The notes: a model not told the origin generated them from the letters alone. Positions 43,890-53,379 are shown, counted from the stretch's first letter. The stretch is 64,000 nucleotides of DNA from Phycisphaerae bacterium (GCA_022072085.1 JAJVII010000060.1:41575-105574); one strand, 5' to 3'. Numbers and translations: made by a program.

Positions 43890-45434
43890 GTGGACGCCAA
43901 AGAAACGATCGCCGTGCTGGACTTCGGCAGCCAGACGGCCCAGCTCATCGCCCGCCGCATCCGCGAACAAAACGTGCACAGCGAGTTGCTGCGCCCGGAC
44001 ATCCCGGCGGCTGACCTCAAGGCCCGCGGCGTCAGCGGCATCGTGCTGTCGGGCGGGCCTGCGTCGGTCTACGTCCAGGGGGCCCCGGACTGCGACGCGG
44101 GCATCTTCGACCTGGGCGTGCCCGTGCTGGGCATCTGCTACGGCATGCAGATCGGCGTGCAGAAGCTCGGCGGCGTCGTCGAGCCCACGCCCTCGCGCGA
44201 ATTCGGCCGAACGAAGCTGACCATGCTGGAAGCCGAAGGCCTGCTCGCTCACCTGCCCGACGAGTCCACCGTCTGGATGAGCCACGGCGACCAGGTGCAG
44301 CGCGTCGGCCCGGACTTCGTCCCGCTGGCGACGACCGGAACCTGCCCGGTCGCGGCGGTCCGCCATCGCAGCCGGCCCTTCTACGGCGTGCAGTTTCACC
44401 CCGAGGTGACGCACACCGCGTTCGGCACGCAGATCCTCCGCAACTTCGTTTACGACGTCTGCGGCTGCACCGGCGCGTGGCAGATGGGCAGCTTCATCGA
44501 GCAGCAGGTCGAGTCGATCCGCGCCCGCGTCGGCGATGCGAAGGTCATCTGCGGTCTGAGCGGCGGGGTGGACTCGGCCGTCGTCGCGGCCCTGATCCAC
44601 CGGGCCATCGGCGACCAGCTCGTCTGCATCTTCGTGGACAACGGCCTGCTGCGCAAGAACGAGGCCGAACTCGTCGAGGCCACCTTCCGCGGCCACTTCC
44701 ACCTCGACCTCCGCGTCGCCCGCGCCGGCGAACGCTTCCTCGGCAGGCTCAAGGGCGTGACCGACCCGCAGGAGAAGCGGCGAATCATCGGCCACGAGTT
44801 CATCGAGGCCTTCAACGCCGAAGCCAAGACCATCGCCAATGCGAAGTTCCTCGCCCAGGGGACGCTTTACCCCGACGTCATCGAGAGCGGCGCCAGCGTC
44901 GGCGGCAAAGCCGACGTCATCAAGGGCCACCACAACGTCTGGGGCCTGCCCGCGGACATGAAGTTCGAACTGATCGAGCCGCTCCGCGACCTCTTTAAGG
45001 ACGAGGTCCGCATCGTCGGCGAACACCTCGGGCTGCCCGAGGAGATCGTCTGGCGGCATCCGTTCCCCGGACCCGGACTGGCGGTCCGCATCCTGGGCGA
45101 AATCACCGAGCCGCGGCTGGCCATGCTCCGCGACGCCGACGAGATCGTGATCGAGGAAATCCGCGCCGGCAATCTCTATCGCTCCATCGCCCAGGCGTTC
45201 GCCGTGTTGCTGCCGATCAGCAGCGTCGGCGTGATGGGCGACGGGCGGAGCTACGACTACACCATCGCCGTGCGGGCCGTCGAGACGCGCGACTTCATGA
45301 CGGCCGACTGGGTCCGCATGCCCTACGAGGTCCTCGCGGTCATCGCCAACCGCATCATCAACGAGGTCCGCGGCGTCAACCGCGTGGTCTACGACCTGTC
45401 GAGCAAGCCGCCGGCGACCATCGAGTGGGAATGA
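43890..45434 (+). CDS. guaA: GMP synthase (glutamine-hydrolysing)
   Basis: Aminates XMP to GMP using glutamine and ATP. 514 residues from GTG 43890 (AGGAG 11 bases upstream; an upstream in-frame start at 43719 would overlap the lipoprotein). The class I glutaminase domain has GICYGMQ with C83, and the His/Glu partners lie in QFHPEVTH. The ATP pyrophosphatase loop is [10 protein letters not shown]. The C-terminal dimerisation domain ends with the family terminus PPATIEWE. It is part of the guaB-lipoprotein-guaA set. Confidence 0.95.
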   Translation: MDAKETIAVLDFGSQTAQLIARRIREQNVHSELLRPDIPAADLKARGVSGIVLSGGPASVYVQGAPDCDAGIFDLGVPVLGICYGMQIGVQKLGGVVEPTPSREFGRTKLTMLEAEGLLAHLPDESTVWMSHGDQVQRVGPDFVPLATTGTCPVAAVRHRSRPFYGVQFHPEVTHTAFGTQILRNFVYDVCGCTGAWQMGSFIEQQVESIRARVGDAKVICGLSGGVDSAVVAALIHRAIGDQLVCIFVDNGLLRKNEAELVEATFRGHFHLDLRVARAGERFLGRLKGVTDPQEKRRIIGHEFIEAFNAEAKTIANAKFLAQGTLYPDVIESGASVGGKADVIKGHHNVWGLPADMKFELIEPLRDLFKDEVRIVGEHLGLPEEIVWRHPFPGPGLAVRILGEITEPRLAMLRDADEIVIEEIRAGNLYRSIAQAFAVLLPISSVGVMGDGRSYDYTIAVRAVETRDFMTADWVRMPYEVLAVIANRIINEVRGVNRVVYDLSSKPPATIEWE

Positions 45435-45435
45435 G

Positions 45436-45470
45436 TCGCGTACGGAGCGCGGGGTGCGGAGTGCGGAACG
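45436..45470. repeat. GC-rich short-unit repeat after guaA (family F-like)
   Basis: Units GGAGCGCGGGGTGCGGAGTG are followed by a GAACG/CGTTC hairpin. It lies in the 88-base gap between guaA and the GH51 gene. Confidence 0.4.
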
Positions 45471-45522
45471 GGGGACCGCCGCGGCGCCGTCCGTTCTTCC
45501 TGACATCGCGAGGACTCCACGC

Positions 45523-47016
45523 ATGGATCCCACGACACTGACACTTCACACGCAGTTCCGCGTCGGGCCGGTGGACGAGCGGATCTTCGGCGGGTTCCTC
45601 GAACACATGGGCCGGGCGGTCTACGAGGGGGTCTTCGAGCCCGGCCATCCGGCCGCCGACGCCGATGGCTTCCGTACCGACGTGTTGGACGCCCTGCGTG
45701 GGCTGGGGATGACCGCGATGCGCTACCCCGGCGGCAACTTCGCGTCGGGCTACCACTGGCAGGACGGAATCGGGCCGCCCGACCGTCGGCCGACCGTGCG
45801 CGAGTTGGCCTGGCAAAGCATCGAGCCCAACCGGTTCGGCACCGAGGAATACCTGCGGCTCTGCCGCGCGATGGGCTGGACGCCCATGCTCACCTGCAAC
45901 CTGGGCACGGGCACGCCGGAGGAGGCCCGCAACTGGGTCGAATACTGCAACGCCCCAGCCGGCACACGCTACGCGGACCTGCGCAAGTCAGCCGGCTCGC
46001 CCGAGCCCCACGGCGTGAAACTCTGGTGCCTGGGCAACGAGATGGACGGCGCGTGGCAACTCGGCCACGTTCCTGCGGACCACTACGCCATCCGCGCCCA
46101 GCAGTCGGCCAAGATGATGAAGGACGTGGACCGCTCCATCGAGCTGGTCGCCTGCGGAAGTTGCGGCGTCGGCATGAAAACCTACATGGAGTGGGACCGC
46201 GTCGTGCTGGAGCACCTGGGCGACCTGGCCGACTACCTCAGCCTGCACCGCTACGTCGGCAACCGCGAGAGCGACACCGCCGACTTCCTGGCGGTGACGA
46301 ATTCCATCGACCGCCAGATCGAGGAGGCCGACGCTGCCTGCCGATTCGTCCAAGCCAGGCTGCGCAGCCGCAAGCGGGCGTTCCTCTGCTTCGACGAGTG
46401 GAACGTCTGGTACAAGAACATGGAGAAGGACGGGCACGGCCAGTTCGCCCCGCACCTGATCGAGGAGGTCTACAACGTCGAGGACGCCCTCGTGGCCGCC
46501 GGGTTCCTTAACAGCTTTGTCCGACACGCCGACTGCGTGCGGATCGCCAACATCGCCCAGATCGTCAACGTCATCGCCCCGGTCCTGACACGCGGGCCGG
46601 ACGTGCTGATTCAGACGATCTACTTCCCGTTCCGGATGATGTCGCAACGGCGGCGGGGCGTCTCGCTCACGCCGGCCCTCGACGGTCCGGGCTACGAGGG
46701 CAGGACGCACGGCTGCGTCGCGTTCGTGGACGCGTCGGCCATCCTCGACGAGTCGGCTGACCGGCTGAGCGTCTTCGTCACCAACCGCAGCCAGTCCGAC
46801 CGCGCGCCGCTGACGGTCCGGCTGGAGGATCGGGCGATCCGCGCCCTGGCCGACGGCGAGCGGCTGGCCGGCGACGATCCCAAACTGGCGAACACCTTCG
46901 AGCGCCCGCATCGCGTCCAGCCGAGGCCGGTGGACGGCGTGCGGATCGCCGACGGCGCTGCCATGCTCGAGCTTCTGCCCCTGAGTTTCACCGCCCTGAG
47001 TTTCAACCTGGCCTGA
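45523..47016 (+). CDS. GH51-type alpha-L-arabinofuranosidase
   Basis: Cleaves terminal arabinofuranose from arabinose-containing glycans; probably cytoplasmic because no signal peptide is seen. 497 residues. The (beta/alpha)8 domain contains the acid/base E173 in LGNEMDG and the nucleophile E292 in FDEWNVWY, both in family positions. The N-terminus has GFLEHMGRAVYEGVFEP, characteristic of GH51, and the C-terminal beta-sandwich ends the protein. The start is ATG 45523, because the upstream extension lies in repeat sequence. A PEP-CTERM remnant follows in the same frame directly after the TGA. Confidence 0.9.
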   Translation: MDPTTLTLHTQFRVGPVDERIFGGFLEHMGRAVYEGVFEPGHPAADADGFRTDVLDALRGLGMTAMRYPGGNFASGYHWQDGIGPPDRRPTVRELAWQSIEPNRFGTEEYLRLCRAMGWTPMLTCNLGTGTPEEARNWVEYCNAPAGTRYADLRKSAGSPEPHGVKLWCLGNEMDGAWQLGHVPADHYAIRAQQSAKMMKDVDRSIELVACGSCGVGMKTYMEWDRVVLEHLGDLADYLSLHRYVGNRESDTADFLAVTNSIDRQIEEADAACRFVQARLRSRKRAFLCFDEWNVWYKNMEKDGHGQFAPHLIEEVYNVEDALVAAGFLNSFVRHADCVRIANIAQIVNVIAPVLTRGPDVLIQTIYFPFRMMSQRRRGVSLTPALDGPGYEGRTHGCVAFVDASAILDESADRLSVFVTNRSQSDRAPLTVRLEDRAIRALADGERLAGDDPKLANTFERPHRVQPRPVDGVRIADGAAMLELLPLSFTALSFNLA

Positions 47017-47259
47017 CGGACGGACATCGGCACCCTCTGGCCGACGGGCACGAGCCATTTCGGTGTTGATGTGGTTGTCAGCGGCAGCAGTCCCAACTAC
47101 CAGTATCGTCTCAGCGAGTACAGCGAGACATGGCAGCCCGTGCTGTTCATCGACTATGCCCCCGCTGTGGCGGCTCCCGAACCGGCGACGCTGGGCCTGC
47201 CGGCCTTCGGGGACATGGGCATGGTCGGCGGGGCCGTCCGCCGCCGTCGCAGGACATAG
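47017..47259 (+). pseudogene. 3' remnant of a PEP-CTERM secreted protein gene
   Basis: In the same frame as the GH51 stop, open codons encode a beta-rich tail (SHFGVDVVVSGSSPNYQYRL) and then AAPEPATLGLPAFGDMGMVG followed by RRRRRT and a stop. This is the shape of a PEP-CTERM sorting signal, but the helix contains Pro, Asp and Phe and looks degraded. There is no start codon with a ribosome binding site and no signal peptide. It is probably the last part of a lost gene. Confidence 0.65.
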
Positions 47260-47284
47260 GTCGGTGTCCTCGGACTGTTTTGCG

Positions 47285-47320
47285 AACAGCGCCCCGGCCG
47301 GTCGGCTGGGGCGTTCTGTT
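47285..47320 (+). terminator. terminator-like hairpin after the PEP-CTERM remnant
   Basis: AACAG + CGCCCCGGCCG, loop GT, CGGCTGGGGCG + TT + CTGTT. The 11-bp core has one G-T pair. Only a short T-run follows. Confidence 0.45.
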
Positions 47321-47354
47321 GCGCCTCTTGCGAGGGGACGCTAGAATACCTGAC

Positions 47355-48482
47355 ATGGATCCTGTCACGCACATGGCGATGGGCGTCGTGGTCAGCGAGG
47401 CCACCTTCCGCGGGCGGATCGGCAGAAGCGCGACGCTGCTCGGACTGCTCTCGGCCGAGATGCCCGACATGGACACGCTGCCCGGCCGGTTCGTTCACGA
47501 CCCCTGGTTCATGATGGCCTTCCATCGCGGGCTGACCCACTCGTTCGTCATGATCCCGCTGCTGGCGCTGCTGCCGGCGGGCCTGGTCTGGCTCTTCCGC
47601 CGCCGCCAGTTCCGGCTGATGTATGCCGTCGCCTGCCTGGCGATGCTCACCCACCCCGTGCTCGACCTGGTGACGACCTACGGCACGCAGATCTTCTGGC
47701 CGATCACCAATCATCGGTTCGCCTTCGACTTCCTGCCGATCGTGGACATGTTCTACACACCGATCCTGCTGCTGGCGATCGTTGCCTGCGCGGTCGTCCG
47801 CCGCGCGGGGACGCGGCATCTCTGCGCCAGCGAGATCCGTCGCGAGCGGCTGGCCCGTCGGATCGCCCTGGCCGCCCTGGTCCTCTCGACCGGCTACATG
47901 GGCGTCGGTTTCTGGGCCGACCGGCAGGCGCAGTTGCTGGCCCGCCGAACAGTGCCGGCCGACCACGGCGAGGCGCTCGACGTCCGATGCCCGCCGATGA
48001 TCGGCAACGTCTTCGCCCGCCGCCTGGCCGTCCGGACGCCCCAGGGCTACTACGTCAGCCGGCACAACCTGCTTACCAGCACGCAGCCGCCGCAGTGGAA
48101 CTGGGCCGCCAGCGCGTCGGGCCCGGACGTGTCCGCCGCCGATCGGCTGCCGCACATCGAGTTGTTCCGCTGGTTCACGATGGACATGGCCCGCCCGGTG
48201 CTCGACCGCGAAACCGGCGGCGGCGACCTGGTGCGGATCACCTGGTACGACATGCGTTACGGCTATCCAGCCGACGCGACCGAGTCGTTCTTCTCGGCGA
48301 TGGTCGTCATGGAGTCCGGCAGCGACAGGGTGGTCTACGGTCCGACGCGGAGCCGCTGGAGCGGCCGCCTGCCGGGCCAGGAACCCGCCGGCGTGCTGTC
48401 GCAGTTCGCCCCGCCGCCAGGCAACCCGATCCTCCGGGACCGCAGCATCGGAACCCTCTGGCGCGAATCGTGGCGCCCGTGA
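47355..48482 (+). CDS. YdjM/DUF457-like membrane metal-dependent hydrolase
   Basis: A 375-residue integral membrane protein. The N-terminal His/Asp-rich motifs THMAMGVVVSE, LLSAEMPDMDTLP and FHRGLTHSFVMIPLLALLPA, with a later THPVLDLVTTYG, are the hallmark of the DUF457 (YdjM, LexA-regulated inner-membrane) family; these residues probably bind metal. Several membrane helices span residues 60-200. The C-terminal half (WFTMDMARPVLDRETGGGDL) is soluble and beta-rich. The substrate is unknown. The start at 47355 is chosen because the motif begins directly after it. Its last bases overlap the potential first start of trmK. Confidence 0.78.
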   Translation: MDPVTHMAMGVVVSEATFRGRIGRSATLLGLLSAEMPDMDTLPGRFVHDPWFMMAFHRGLTHSFVMIPLLALLPAGLVWLFRRRQFRLMYAVACLAMLTHPVLDLVTTYGTQIFWPITNHRFAFDFLPIVDMFYTPILLLAIVACAVVRRAGTRHLCASEIRRERLARRIALAALVLSTGYMGVGFWADRQAQLLARRTVPADHGEALDVRCPPMIGNVFARRLAVRTPQGYYVSRHNLLTSTQPPQWNWAASASGPDVSAADRLPHIELFRWFTMDMARPVLDRETGGGDLVRITWYDMRYGYPADATESFFSAMVVMESGSDRVVYGPTRSRWSGRLPGQEPAGVLSQFAPPPGNPILRDRSIGTLWRESWRP

Positions 48483-48496
48483 CGAGGAAGGCACCC

Positions 48497-49306
48497 GTGC
48501 AACGCGACGCAAGAGCCGGCTCCCCGAAAAGCCCCAGGGAGAGGGGGTCAGGCACGCCTTTGGCCGCAAGGCCGGCCAAACGCGAGCCAGACCCCGGGGC
48601 TTTTCGGAGTCTTCCGCTCTCTGCGCGACTGACAGCGCTGGCCGACTGCGTGCCGGCCGGCTGTGTCGTCGCCGACGTGGGCGCCGACCACGCTCTGCTG
48701 CCGGTCTTCCTCGTCGAGCGCGGCGTTTGCCCGCGGGCGATCGCCGCCGACCTGAACGTCGGGCCCCTGGCGGCCGCCGCCCGACGGGTCCGCGAGCGCG
48801 GGCTGGACGGCTGCATCGACCTGCGGCTGGGCGACGGCCTGTCCGTCCTGACGCCCGGTGAAGCCGATGTGCTGGTGATGGCCGGCCTGGGTGGGAACAC
48901 GATCCGCGAGGCGCTGGCCGACCGGCCCGAGATCCTCGCGGGCTTCAAGCTGCTCATCCTTCAGCCGATGTCCGACGCGGGCGACCTGCGGCGATGGCTG
49001 TCGGCCAACGGCTGGCGGATGCGCGACGAGCGGCTGGTCACGGAGGAGGGCCGCATCTACCTTGTGATCGTCGCCGAGCCCGGCTGCGAGACGTCGGCCG
49101 ACCCGTTCGCCCTGGAGGTGGGCCCGCGCCTGCTGGGGGGCAGGGACCCGCTGCTGGCCGACTATCTCGCCGGGCTGATCGCACAGCAGGAGCGGATGCT
49201 GGCCGACCTGGACAAGGCCCGTGGCGAGGCTGCTGCCCGCAAAGCCGCCGCCGCCCGCGACCACCTGACCCGACTCCGCGCCGCCGCGTCACGCGCCGGG
49301 GCGTGA
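48497..49306 (+). CDS. trmK: tRNA (adenine22-N1)-methyltransferase TrmK-like, with repeat-encoded N-terminal tail
   Basis: SAM-dependent enzyme that in the family makes m1A22 in tRNA. The core begins near residue 45: LSARLTALADCVPAGCVVAD then VGADHALLPVFLVERG (SAM site), DGLSVLTPGEADVLVMAGLGG (catalytic region) and LILQPMSDAGDLRRWL, all TrmK hallmarks. Start GTG 48497 follows AGGAAGG 5-7 bases upstream; GTG 48479 is an alternative. Residues about 10-38 are encoded by a palindromic element (48524-48607) and are not family-like. About 269 residues. The C-terminal 60 residues are helical, as expected. Confidence 0.8.
   Translation: MQRDARAGSPKSPRERGSGTPLAARPAKREPDPGAFRSLPLSARLTALADCVPAGCVVADVGADHALLPVFLVERGVCPRAIAADLNVGPLAAAARRVRERGLDGCIDLRLGDGLSVLTPGEADVLVMAGLGGNTIREALADRPEILAGFKLLILQPMSDAGDLRRWLSANGWRMRDERLVTEEGRIYLVIVAEPGCETSADPFALEVGPRLLGGRDPLLADYLAGLIAQQERMLADLDKARGEAAARKAAAARDHLTRLRAAASRAGA
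48524..48607. repeat. three-tier palindromic element inside the trmK frame
   Basis: Nested inverse pairs: CCGAAAAGCCCC / GGGGCTTTTCGG (12 bp), GGGGTC / GACCCC, and TTTGGCC / GGCCAAA. The element is 84 bp long, divisible by three, and read through as coding sequence. Confidence 0.8.
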
Positions 49307-49736
49307 TGACCAGTCTGATCGCCGCTGCGCAGTGGCCGCCGTGACGCGATCGGCCGTTTGCGTTCTAAGGGGTCTCTGTTTGCGCAGGGCCGACGAGGCC
49401 GATCCGGTCGACCCGGAGTCGAGGCGTCCCGGCCGAGTGCGTCAGATCGCATTGGCTGAGGTCTCTTGCAACACGTTGCCCGCCAACAGGTAAGGATACA
49501 GGCAGATGCAGGCTTTCGCAGGTCGATACAGACGCGCCTTGTCTGCTTCGTGAACCTTCGTGGCCCTTTGTGGGCGATTCTCTTCCCTCCGCCGGGCGGT
49601 TACGCGGCTTCGGCTGAGCGGTTGTCGCCAGCCGAGTCGGTTGGCCCGTTTGCTTCTTGATTTGATGCCTCAAAAAGCGGAAACTGCACCCGTCCGGGCC
49701 TTCGTTCACAGCGCCCGAGCACCACGAGGAGAATGA
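49307..49736. other. 430-base intergenic region before the 957-residue protein gene
   Basis: No gene is seen. It contains CTTCGTGAACCTTCGTGGCC followed by CTTTGTGGGCG (49548-49578), which looks like one arm of another short-unit repeat family. No clear terminator or promoter was found. Confidence 0.4.
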
Positions 49737-52610
49737 ATGTCTGAGCCAAGCCAGGATCGGACCCGGCGCGGGGTCTCGCGAGTTACCGGCTGTGCGCTGA
49801 CGGCCCTGTTCGTCATCGTTCTGGCTGCGGCGCCCCTGCTGGCGCAGCCGGCGACGCCGTCGGCCCCGGCCCTGACCCCCGAGCAGATCGTCCAGCAGCA
49901 GAACGCCGCAGCCGCCCAGATGCAGGCGGCGGCCGAGGCGAAGTTCCGCGAACTCCAGGCCGCCTGGCTGGTGACGATGGCCCGCTCGCTGAAGGACCCG
50001 CCGCCCAGCCCCTTGCAGGCGCCCCCGCCGACGCCGGCGTGGAAACTCCAGCGCCGCGCGGACCTGCTGACGGCGGCCCTGCGGATCGAGGAGAACTACC
50101 CCGAAGCCAACTTTGGGCTCTACGAAATTCAGTCCGGCCAGGCGTCGGCCGACCGGGCCCGCGCCGAGCAACTCGAAGTCGGCGTGCTCCAGGCCCGCAA
50201 GGAGGGCAAGCCCGACATCGCCAACGACCTGGCCGAGCGGGCCAAGCGGCATCGCGAGTCGGCCGCCCGCCTGCGGCTGTCGGCGGTGAACGCCCTGGCC
50301 AAGTACGTCGCGGTCAGGCCGACCGACGTGCCCGCGTGGAGCCGGCTGCTGTCGGAACGCATGGACCTGATGGATCGCGTGGAGGATCGCATCGCCTGGC
50401 TGACCGGCGAACTGGCCGCCCTGCGCAAGCAGCAGGCCGACCACGACGCCGAGCAGAAGAAGGCCGATGCGGTGACCGACGGCCCCAAGCCCTACGTGAC
50501 CCCTGCGCCGCCCCCGGAGAAATTCGCCGAGGCCCTGACGTTGCTGGCCGACTGCGTCGCCCGGCAGCGCGGACCCGGCGGGGCGCCTGCCGCCGGCGTG
50601 GCCGCGACCCAGCCGGCCGACGAATCGGCGCGGTCACCGGAGGAACTGCTGCGGCAGGCGATCGGGCTTTCGCCGCTCTACTACCCCGCGCGTGCCCGGC
50701 TGGCCGACCTCAAGGGCGACAAGCGCACCGCCGCCGATGACCTGGAGTTGCTGTTGGTCACCTTCCGTCAGTCTCCGCTGGACATGGCGACGGTGATAGC
50801 GATCGGAACGATGCTGAAGGACCAGGGCATCTACAGCCTGACGGTCGACGGGCAGGACGTCGGGGCAGTCGGTTTCGAGCAGTATCAGATCGACCTGGAG
50901 AAGAACCTGGCCGGGGCGGCCGCTTCGCCGCGCGGCGTGCAGATGGAACTGGCCGACACGCTGGCGCGGGCCGGACGCGGGGCCGAGGCGGCCAAGCTGC
51001 TGGGCGAAGTCATCAAGGCGAGCGAGTCGGTGCTGCCGCTGGCCGGCGGGGGCGATCCGCTGGCCCCGCTGCCGCAGTTCGACTTCCCGGCCCGCGTGAT
51101 GCTGGCCGGGATCTATGGCGAGTTGCGCAGCCAGGCGATCAACGACGCCGGGCGGCAGGCCTACGAAGCGGGGATGAACGAGCAGATCGACGCGGTGCTC
51201 AAGTACTACGCGGCCCACAAGGACAAGCCCGCGATGGCTGAGAACGCCCGGGCCTTGGCGCTGGTCGCGTGGATGGATCTGCGCGTCCGCGGCCTTCGCG
51301 ACGAGGCGCTGGCGATGGCCCGCCTGGCAGCCAAGGCCGACGCGAGAGATTCCATCGTGCGGCGGAGCCTGGGCGCGGCCCTGGCCGACGGCGGCAAGGG
51401 CAAGGAGTTGGATGAGGCCCAGGTGGAGTTGGGCGACCTGGCCCGCGCGGGCGAACCGTGGGCGATGTATTACTTCGCCCAGGCCGTCGCCGGGCAGGAC
51501 AAGCCCGGCGACGCCGCCAAGCTGTTTGAGGCCCTGCTCAAGCGGCATCCCGGGCACCCCGTATCGGCTCTGGCGGCGGCGAAGCTGGCCGCGATGGGCG
51601 GGCCGGCGGCCGCGGCGGCGGCGGACCTTCGCGCCGCCAGCCTCAAGGACCAGGACGCAATCAGGGCCCTGCTGGGCAGACTGCCGGCGGCGCTGTTCCA
51701 GTTCTACAAAACGCCGGGCAAGTTCGCCCCGGTCGAAATCCGCATGCTGGCTGGGGAGCAGCCCTACGAGCCGGTCACGCTGGCCGTCCGCGTTCGCAAC
51801 GACAGCAACAAGGAGAACGCGGCCGCGGGCTTCCCGGTTTCCATCGGCGACGGCAAGATGGTCGTCCCCTTCGTGCTGGTGTCGGTGGCGGTGCAGTTGC
51901 CCGGCGAGGAGTCGGCGCGGGTCTTCCGCGACTACTACGAGGTGCGGCTGGGCGGTCCGCTCTTCCTGGCGCCCGGCGACATGCAGGCCGTGATCCGAAC
52001 GATCGACGTGGGTCCGGTCTGGCAGCTTCTTCGCCTGACGCCGCAGGCCCGCAGCCAGATTTCGCTCCAGGTGATCGTGAACCCGGCGCCTGCGGTCGGC
52101 GGCGGATGGACCTGGGGGCCGGGTGGCTACGCCATCCCGCTGGGTTTCGTCCGCGAGGGGTTCAGCGTCGCATCGACAGCGGTGGACGAACTGCTGCTGC
52201 TCAGCCGCCAGGGCTCGCCGGACCGGAGGATCCTGGCCAACCGGATCCTCGGCTCGCTGCTGGCTGAACAGCAACTGGCCAAGGCCAAGCGGTTGAGTTA
52301 TCGCGCCGCCGCCGTGGCTGACTATCGCCTGGTCAACCAGCTCGTGGCCGCCGCGACCGACGCGACGCCCGAGGTCCGCGCGTTTATGACCGACGCGGTC
52401 TACCCCGCGGGTCTGGATCGCAAGCTCCGCGAGGCCGCCGTCGGCCTGGCCGCCGACAACAACTGGCTGCCGCGGCTGCTGGCGCTTCGTCTGATCGGCG
52501 ACCGCCTGGCCGCCAGCGACGCGCAGTTGCTGCGCGACGCGGCCGCGAAGGACACCGACCCGCTCATCCGCGACTTCGCCCGGACCTACGTGCAGCAGTG
52601 GGAGCACTGA
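49737..52610 (+). CDS. large exported TPR-like protein of unknown function
   Basis: 957 residues. The signal peptide ends near residue 36 (ALFVIVLAAAPLLAQP). Helical repeats dominate: residues about 100-250 (RADLLTAALRIEENYPEANF; AKYVAVRPTDVPAWSRLLSE), 300-420 and 460-640 (WAMYYFAQAVAGQDKPGDAAKLFEALLKRHPGHP) are TPR-like. Residues about 650-800 are beta-rich. The last 120 residues are HEAT-like helices (RRILANRILGSLLAEQQ). No catalytic motif is seen. GAGGAG lies 5 bases before the ATG. It is probably a periplasmic scaffold. I do not recognise the family. Confidence 0.75.
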   Translation: MSEPSQDRTRRGVSRVTGCALTALFVIVLAAAPLLAQPATPSAPALTPEQIVQQQNAAAAQMQAAAEAKFRELQAAWLVTMARSLKDPPPSPLQAPPPTPAWKLQRRADLLTAALRIEENYPEANFGLYEIQSGQASADRARAEQLEVGVLQARKEGKPDIANDLAERAKRHRESAARLRLSAVNALAKYVAVRPTDVPAWSRLLSERMDLMDRVEDRIAWLTGELAALRKQQADHDAEQKKADAVTDGPKPYVTPAPPPEKFAEALTLLADCVARQRGPGGAPAAGVAATQPADESARSPEELLRQAIGLSPLYYPARARLADLKGDKRTAADDLELLLVTFRQSPLDMATVIAIGTMLKDQGIYSLTVDGQDVGAVGFEQYQIDLEKNLAGAAASPRGVQMELADTLARAGRGAEAAKLLGEVIKASESVLPLAGGGDPLAPLPQFDFPARVMLAGIYGELRSQAINDAGRQAYEAGMNEQIDAVLKYYAAHKDKPAMAENARALALVAWMDLRVRGLRDEALAMARLAAKADARDSIVRRSLGAALADGGKGKELDEAQVELGDLARAGEPWAMYYFAQAVAGQDKPGDAAKLFEALLKRHPGHPVSALAAAKLAAMGGPAAAAAADLRAASLKDQDAIRALLGRLPAALFQFYKTPGKFAPVEIRMLAGEQPYEPVTLAVRVRNDSNKENAAAGFPVSIGDGKMVVPFVLVSVAVQLPGEESARVFRDYYEVRLGGPLFLAPGDMQAVIRTIDVGPVWQLLRLTPQARSQISLQVIVNPAPAVGGGWTWGPGGYAIPLGFVREGFSVASTAVDELLLLSRQGSPDRRILANRILGSLLAEQQLAKAKRLSYRAAAVADYRLVNQLVAAATDATPEVRAFMTDAVYPAGLDRKLREAAVGLAADNNWLPRLLALRLIGDRLAASDAQLLRDAAAKDTDPLIRDFARTYVQQWEH

Positions 52611-52853
52611 ATTGCCTGGCGATGGCCGGCCACGGCGCGCCGAGCGGTTCCCGTCAAGCTGCACCCTTAACAGACTATTCGCGTCCGCCTGACGCCTTCT
52701 CCACGCTTTCCCCCTAAAATCAGGGCCGTTGAGAAGTTGGTGCTAAAGTTCCGCGCCGACCTGACCGTTATATGAAGCAGGCCCTTTCTGTCGGGGGAGT
52801 GAGTATCCGGCTCTTATGACCGTCGGGCCGCTTGGCGCCAGGGAGTCTTCACC

Positions 52854-53168
52854 ATGGTTTCCACCCGCTTTGACGGACGCGTCGTGTTCCGCTTTCTCGC
52901 CCCCGGCGCAGCCCGCGTGCAGGTCGTGGGCGACTTCACCGGCTGGTTGGCCAGGCCCATCGAGATGGCCCCCCGCGACGGCGGCTGGTGGGAAGTTTCT
53001 CCGCGCATCCTCTCCGGCGAGCATCGGTTCCGTTACCTCGTGGACGGACGCTGGCACACCGACTTCGCCGCGTTTGGCGTGATCGCCAACGAGTTCGGCC
53101 AGTTCGACAGCGTGCTGGTCGTGCCCGAGGCCGACCTGGGCGTCGTTCAGCCGATCGCCGCCGCCTGA
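52854..53168 (+). CDS. small CBM48/AMPK-type glycogen-binding domain protein
   Basis: 104 residues, a single domain. FDGRVVFRFLAPGAARVQVV then GDFTGWLARPIEM, GWWEVSPRILSGEHRFRYLV and DGRWHTDFAA are the N-terminal isoamylase / AMPK-beta glycogen-binding pattern (VxVxGDFNxW...YxFxVDG). It is cytoplasmic, with no signal. Such stand-alone proteins may target partners to glycogen or sense it. GGGAG lies 10 bases before the ATG. A 243-base gap in front holds no recognised element; a terminator follows. Confidence 0.82.
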   Translation: MVSTRFDGRVVFRFLAPGAARVQVVGDFTGWLARPIEMAPRDGGWWEVSPRILSGEHRFRYLVDGRWHTDFAAFGVIANEFGQFDSVLVVPEADLGVVQPIAAA

Positions 53169-53191
53169 CGCCCTCACGACAGAACAACCGC

Positions 53192-53218
53192 CCCCGGGTC
53201 GCTCGCGGCCCGGGGTTT
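53192..53218 (+). terminator. rho-independent-type terminator after the CBM48 gene
   Basis: CCCCGGG / CCCGGGG stem with a loop of about 10 bases, then TTTCCTT, 24 bases after the stop codon. Confidence 0.55.
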
Positions 53219-53266
53219 CCTTGTACCGATCGCGCGGCGTGTTGCGACCTCGCCAGGAAAAGAAGA

Positions 53267-53361
53267 GCGGCCACAGATGTACACGGATGATCACGGATAA
53301 GGGCGGATGCGCCGCCTCGGGCTTTCTTGATTATCTGTGTGCATCTGTGCCCATCTGTGGC
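53267..53361. repeat. repeat family D (CACAGATG/CATCTGTG inverted repeat)
   Basis: Left arm GGCCACAGATGTACACGGAT... (53268-53300), right arm ATCTGTGTGCATCTGTGCCC...GTGGC (53332-53361). Short-unit imperfect inverted repeat in the gap between the CBM48 gene and a convergent dehydrogenase gene. Confidence 0.75.
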
Positions 53362-53379
53362 TCATGTCCGCGTTGGAGA

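Noticed and set aside
49307..49736. tRNA or other RNA gene in the larger gaps.
   Set aside because: No T-loop (GTTCRANYC) with a matching acceptor stem was found in any gap.
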